From NCBI GenBank assembly GCA_963696585.1, contig CAVOKW010000039.1:1-64000 (forward strand): 64,000 bases of DNA, written 5' to 3'. Position 1 is the stretch's first letter; each line of letters starts with the position of its first letter. Of the stretch, positions 60,406-64,000 are shown in pieces. A model generated the notes under the pieces. That model saw only the letters and a list, made by a program, of their open reading frames with translations. It searched no databases and was not told the DNA's origin. The position numbers and the translations under genes were made by a program. The DNA is from Parvibaculum sp963696585 (GTDB taxonomy: Bacteria > Pseudomonadota > Alphaproteobacteria > Parvibaculales > Parvibaculaceae).

Positions 60406-61175
60406 ATTTCCTCGCCATTATCGGGCGTGTTGTCATCGAGACACTTGGCGATATCGGCAAGCTGTCGGTCTTTGTCTGGACCAGCATCACGCATACCCTG
60501 CGCCCGCCCTTCTTTGGCCGGTTGCTGTTGCAGCAAATGATGCGGATTGGGTATTTCTCGCTGCCCGTGGTGGCGCTGACCGCGTTTTTCACTGGCGGCG
60601 CGCTCGCCCTGCAAATCTATTATGGCGGCAGCCAGCTCAATTCTGAATCGATTGTGGCAACGATCGTGGCGCTGGGCATCACACGTGAACTTGGCCCCGT
60701 GATGGCTGGTCTGATGGTGGCGGGTCGCGTCAGCGCCGCCATCGCCGCCGAGCTTGGCACGATGCGCGTCACCGAACAGATCGATGCGCTGACGACGCTG
60801 TCAACGAACCCATACAAATATCTCGTGGCGCCGCGCATTGTCGCCGCTGTCGTGACGCTGCCCCTCCTCGTTTTCATCGCCGACGTGATTGGCGTGATGG
60901 GCGGTTTTGTCGTCAGCACGCAGTCACTGGATTTCAATGCCGGTGTCTACATCAAGAACACGGTTGATTTCCTGAAGGCTGACGATGTGACCTCGGGCCT
61001 CATCAAGGCTGCGGTATTTGGTTTCGTCATCGCCATGATGGGCTGCTATCACGGCTTCAACAGCAAGGGCGGCGCGCAGGGCGTGGGACGGGCCACAACC
61101 AATGCCGTGGTGACGGCTTCCATCCTCATTCTGGCGTCAAACTATGTGATGACGTCATTGCTGTTTGCGAAGTGA
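60402..61175 (+). CDS. mlaE: MlaE family ABC transporter permease
   Basis: 257 residues. Five or so membrane segments in the MlaE pattern. Conserved ITRELGPVMAGLMVAGRVSAAIAAELGTMRVTEQIDAL is the signature that contacts MlaF. It forms the permease of the phospholipid-trafficking complex. Start overlaps alr (ATGA). mlaF follows 7 bases later, and mlaD lies at 5.4 kb. Confidence 0.95.
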   Translation: MNFLAIIGRVVIETLGDIGKLSVFVWTSITHTLRPPFFGRLLLQQMMRIGYFSLPVVALTAFFTGGALALQIYYGGSQLNSESIVATIVALGITRELGPVMAGLMVAGRVSAAIAAELGTMRVTEQIDALTTLSTNPYKYLVAPRIVAAVVTLPLLVFIADVIGVMGGFVVSTQSLDFNAGVYIKNTVDFLKADDVTSGLIKAAVFGFVIAMMGCYHGFNSKGGAQGVGRATTNAVVTASILILASNYVMTSLLFAK

Positions 61176-61182
61176 GGGCGGT

Positions 61183-61956
61183 ATGAGCGACTTCAAAATC
61201 GAACTCAAGGACGTGCATAAGCGTTTCGGCTCCAAGGTTGTGCTGGATGGGATCAATCTCACCGTTGACCGCGGTTCCTCGCTCGTCGTCATCGGCGGTT
61301 CGGGCACGGGCAAATCGGTGATGCTCAAATGCGTGCTTGGCATCATTCGCCCGGATCGCGGCGAGATCCTGGTCGATGGCAAGAATGTTCTGAAAATGGA
61401 TGCCGGTGCGCGTGAAGAAACGCTGCGCAAGTTTGGCATGCTGTTTCAGGGCGGCGCCTTGTTTGACAGTTTGCCGGTCTGGGAGAATGTCGCCTTTGGT
61501 CTTATTCAGGGCCGCAAGATGAAACGCGCCAAGGCGCGCAACATCGCCTTTGAAAAACTCGCCAAGGTGGGATTGGGGGCTGAGGTTGGCGCGCTTTATC
61601 CGGCCGAACTTTCCGGTGGCATGCAGAAGCGCGTCGGACTGGCGCGCGCCATTGCCGCCGATCCTGAAATCATCTTCTTTGATGAACCGACAACCGGCCT
61701 TGATCCGATCATGGCGGATGTGATCAACGAACTGATCGTTAACAGCGTCAAAGAGCTTGGCGCGACAACGCTCTCCATCACCCATGACATGGCGAGCGCA
61801 CGCAAGATCGCCGACAAGGTCGCCATGATCTACAAGGGCAAGATCATCTGGTCGGGCACACGCGCCGAGGTGGATCAGAGCGGCAATGCCTATGTTGACC
61901 AGTTTATTCATGGACGCGCCGAAGGTCCGATCCATATGGAAGTTCTCAAGCCCTAA
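61183..61956 (+). CDS. mlaF: MlaF-type ABC transporter ATP-binding protein
   Basis: 257 residues from ATG 61183 (GAGG before it). Walker A GGSGTGKSV, signature LSGGMQKRVGLARAI, Walker B IIFFDEPTTGLDP. The GMLFQGGALFDSLPVWENVAF stretch is typical of MlaF. Powers phospholipid movement between the membranes with MlaE and MlaD. A TTG at 61165 inside mlaE would add 6 residues. Confidence 0.95.
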   Translation: MSDFKIELKDVHKRFGSKVVLDGINLTVDRGSSLVVIGGSGTGKSVMLKCVLGIIRPDRGEILVDGKNVLKMDAGAREETLRKFGMLFQGGALFDSLPVWENVAFGLIQGRKMKRAKARNIAFEKLAKVGLGAEVGALYPAELSGGMQKRVGLARAIAADPEIIFFDEPTTGLDPIMADVINELIVNSVKELGATTLSITHDMASARKIADKVAMIYKGKIIWSGTRAEVDQSGNAYVDQFIHGRAEGPIHMEVLKP

Positions 61957-61998
61957 TCACACGGGACGCGTCCTCCCGTCCCGAATATCGGTAACGTC

Positions 61999-63414
61999 AT
62001 GGCCCGCGTCCAACGTCTCTATGTCTGTCAGTCTTGCGGGGCGGGAGCGCCGCGCTGGGCGGGACGATGCGAGTCATGCGGCGAGTGGAACACGATAGTC
62101 GAAGAACTGCCTGAAAGCGCCGGCGTCGGGGGCGGGCCTCTGAAGGCGGCCGGTCATAAGGGCCGCGTGATCGAGCTTGTGTCCATGGCGGGCGAAACGG
62201 CCGAACCGCCGCGGCTGATGTCCGGCATTGCCGAGTTTGACCGCGTGCTGGGCGGTGGGCTCGTTGCCGGATCGGCCATTCTCATCGGCGGGGATCCGGG
62301 TATCGGCAAATCAACGCTCTTGTTGCAGGCCATGGCCGCCTTTGGACGCAACAGGGCGAACGTCGTTTACATTTCCGGTGAAGAAGCGATTGCACAGGTT
62401 CGTATGCGCGCCAGGCGGCTTGGTCTGGCGGATGCGCCAGTCGCGCTCGGGGCGGAGACAAATCTCAAGGATATTCTGGCAACGCTGGGCACAGGCACGC
62501 CGCCTCAGGCTGTTGTCATCGATTCGATTCAAACCATGTGGACGGATGCGCTCGATTCAGCACCAGGCACTGTGGCACAGGTGCGTGCCTGCTCGCAGGA
62601 ACTTGTGCGCTTTGCCAAACGGCACGGCACGTCAATCATTCTCGTCGGCCATGTGACAAAGGACGGCCAGATTGCCGGTCCGCGCGTTGTCGAGCATATG
62701 GTCGATACGGTGGTTTATTTTGAAGGCGAACGCGGCCATCAGTTCCGCATTTTGCGGGCGGTGAAAAACCGCTTCGGACCGGGCAATGAAATCGGCGTCT
62801 TTGAGATGGGCGAACTTGGCCTTTCGGAAGTGCCCAACCCCTCGGCGCTGTTTCTGGGCGAGCGCGACGGCGAATCAAGCGGCAGTGCGGTCTTTGCCGG
62901 CATTGAAGGCACAAGGCCGGTGCTTGTCGAAATCCAGGCGCTGGTCGCGCAAAGCTCGCTCGGGACGCCACGCCGTGCTGTTGTCGGCTGGGACTCGGGC
63001 CGCCTGTCCATGGTGCTCGCCGTGCTCGACGCGCGTTGCGGGCTCAGCCTTGGCGGACAGGATGTCTATCTGAATGTCGCGGGTGGATTGCGAATCAATG
63101 AGCCTGCCGCCGACCTTGCCGTGGCAGGCGCGCTTGTTTCCTCGATCACCGGCAATGCCCTGCCCTCCGACTGCGTGATTTTTGGCGAGATTGCCCTTTC
63201 AGGCAGCGTGCGTCCGGTGAGCCAGATGGAGGCACGACTCAAGGAAGCCGAGAAACTTGGCTTCAAGCGGGCCATTTTGCCTGCCTCCAGCGCCCGCCAA
63301 CGTCCTTCGACCGGCCTGAAATTAACCGAGATCGAAGATCTTGCCGGGCTTATTGCCCATTTGGCCGGCGGGGAGCGATCCGGACGCGGCAAGAAAGGCC
63401 CGGTTGAGGTATAA
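61999..63414 (+). CDS. radA: DNA repair protein RadA
   Basis: 471 residues. N-terminal C4 zinc finger (CQSCGAGAPRWAGRCESCGEW), RecA-like domain with Walker A GGDPGIGKSTLL, the RadA-specific KNRFG motif (RAVKNRFGPGNEIG) and a C-terminal Lon-like domain (GGLRINEPAADLAVAGALVSS...). It helps branch migration in recombination. It is followed by cvpA, a common order. Confidence 0.97.
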   Translation: MARVQRLYVCQSCGAGAPRWAGRCESCGEWNTIVEELPESAGVGGGPLKAAGHKGRVIELVSMAGETAEPPRLMSGIAEFDRVLGGGLVAGSAILIGGDPGIGKSTLLLQAMAAFGRNRANVVYISGEEAIAQVRMRARRLGLADAPVALGAETNLKDILATLGTGTPPQAVVIDSIQTMWTDALDSAPGTVAQVRACSQELVRFAKRHGTSIILVGHVTKDGQIAGPRVVEHMVDTVVYFEGERGHQFRILRAVKNRFGPGNEIGVFEMGELGLSEVPNPSALFLGERDGESSGSAVFAGIEGTRPVLVEIQALVAQSSLGTPRRAVVGWDSGRLSMVLAVLDARCGLSLGGQDVYLNVAGGLRINEPAADLAVAGALVSSITGNALPSDCVIFGEIALSGSVRPVSQMEARLKEAEKLGFKRAILPASSARQRPSTGLKLTEIEDLAGLIAHLAGGERSGRGKKGPVEV

Positions 63415-63441
63415 TTTCGCTGTGAAGTTCGGAGGGCGGGC

Positions 63442-64000
63442 GTGACATTATTCGACGTGATCGTGATCGGTGTATTGCTCATTTCGAGCGTGCTGGCCTT
63501 GCTGCGCGGTCTGACCAACGAACTCCTGTCGATCTTTGCCTGGGTTGTGGGCGCGCTGCTGGCACTCTGGCTCTTTCCCTATGTGACGCCTCTGGTGCGT
63601 GAAGTGGTGTCGCCACCCTGGCTTGCGTCCGTTTTGTCCGCACTGGGCATCTTCATCGCTGGCTATGTGGTCTGCGCCGCGCTGACCTTGCGCTGGTCCG
63701 ATTCCATTCTCGACCTGCATCACCGCGCCGAACTGCTCGACCGCACGCTGGGCTTTGCCTTTGGTCTGGCGCGTGGCCTCTTGATTGTCACCATTGCATA
63801 CCTATTTTTCACATGGCTGGTACCCAATCGTGCCGATCAGCCCGACTGGATTCGCAATGCGCGTTTGCGCCCTATGGTTGAAGATTGCGCCAGTTGGCTG
63901 TTCTCGCTGGCGCCACAGGGGTACAGCCCGGCCAGCCCCGATCGGGCGCGCGCCTATCCTGGCAATAGCGCCCCGAGCCAACCGCCCCAAAGTCCTGCGA
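63442..64000 (+). CDS. cvpA: CvpA family membrane protein (3' end outside window)
   Basis: Reads from GTG 63442, with GGAGG 6 bases upstream, to the window edge with no stop: at least 186 residues. Opening TLFDVIVIGVLLISSVLALLRGLTNELLSIFAWVVGALLALW and three more hydrophobic segments match CvpA, named for colicin V production and found next to purF in many genomes. After residue 135 it becomes polar and Pro-rich. Role in this organism unknown, probably envelope-related. Confidence 0.9.
   Translation, partial: MTLFDVIVIGVLLISSVLALLRGLTNELLSIFAWVVGALLALWLFPYVTPLVREVVSPPWLASVLSALGIFIAGYVVCAALTLRWSDSILDLHHRAELLDRTLGFAFGLARGLLIVTIAYLFFTWLVPNRADQPDWIRNARLRPMVEDCASWLFSLAPQGYSPASPDRARAYPGNSAPSQPPQSPA

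Noticed and set aside
1..64000. tRNA, rRNA, prophage and insertion-sequence genes
   Set aside because: I looked in every gap and saw no tRNA-like cloverleaf, no transposase or integrase frame, and no flanking target duplication.

Overview
This 64 kb window looks like an ordinary core-chromosome segment of an alphaproteobacterium, most likely a member of the Hyphomicrobiales (Rhizobiales). The lineage call rests on several things. There is a bacterial homologue of the mitochondrial complex I accessory subunit NDUFA12, and a DUF2155-mlaD-NDUFA12 block beside accBC-aat. The regulatory DnaA paralogue HdaA sits with ppk/ppx, the lptFG-lptD-surA-pdxA-rsmA run is intact, and the class II (B12-dependent) ribonucleotide reductase is of the long type. 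The DNA is GC-rich and densely coded on both strands, and I see no rRNA, tRNA, CRISPR array, transposase or prophage gene. The family or genus cannot be fixed from what is visible.

Layout. 1-7 kb: a DsbA-like thioredoxin-fold gene cut by the window edge, thiSG, aroQ-accB-accC (fatty-acid precursor supply), aat, then minus-strand DUF2155, mlaD, the complex I subunit and a single-domain response regulator. 7-18 kb: nrdJ ends on a hybrid histidine kinase sharing the same CTAG. An orphan ATP-grasp enzyme, a secreted FAS1 protein, a RelE-like toxin/XRE antitoxin pair with a perfect operator palindrome, aspS and rnd follow. 18-30 kb: ppx, ppk, hdaA, an AI-2E-family permease and a DUF2066 protein on the minus strand, then purMN, ndk and an ABC-F ATPase. 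30-36 kb: a repeat-filled intergenic region, a CHASE-GGDEF-EAL protein, a membrane-anchored metallo-beta-lactamase-fold protein, holC and pepA. 36-45 kb: lptF, lptG, lptD, a surA-like chaperone, pdxA, rsmA and a zinc alcohol dehydrogenase. 45-53 kb: a Met-rich Spy-like periplasmic protein, then gmk, yicC, mltG, fabF, acpP, fabG and fabD on the minus strand. 53-64 kb: rpsF-rpsR-rplI, DUF389, cfa, doxX, dnaB, alr-mlaE-mlaF, radA and the start of cvpA.

The genes fall into a few functional groups: envelope biogenesis (lptFGD, surA, mlaDEF, mltG, alr), fatty-acid synthesis (accBC, fabDGF, acpP, cfa), replication, nucleotide and genome upkeep (nrdJ, dnaB, hdaA, holC, radA, purMN, ndk, gmk), translation (aspS, aat, rpsF/R, rplI, rsmA) and signalling (hybrid kinase, receiver protein, GGDEF-EAL, polyphosphate enzymes).

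I did not find a convincing undescribed multi-gene system. The more interesting non-coding signals are: the toxin-antitoxin operator; a five-copy 15-bp tandem array that starts on the lptD stop codon; a perfect DnaA box upstream of dnaB; two clusters of palindromic intergenic repeats with associated short tandem arrays; a 12-bp perfect inverted repeat between holC and the metallo-beta-lactamase gene; and an acpP terminator that isolates acpP from fabF.
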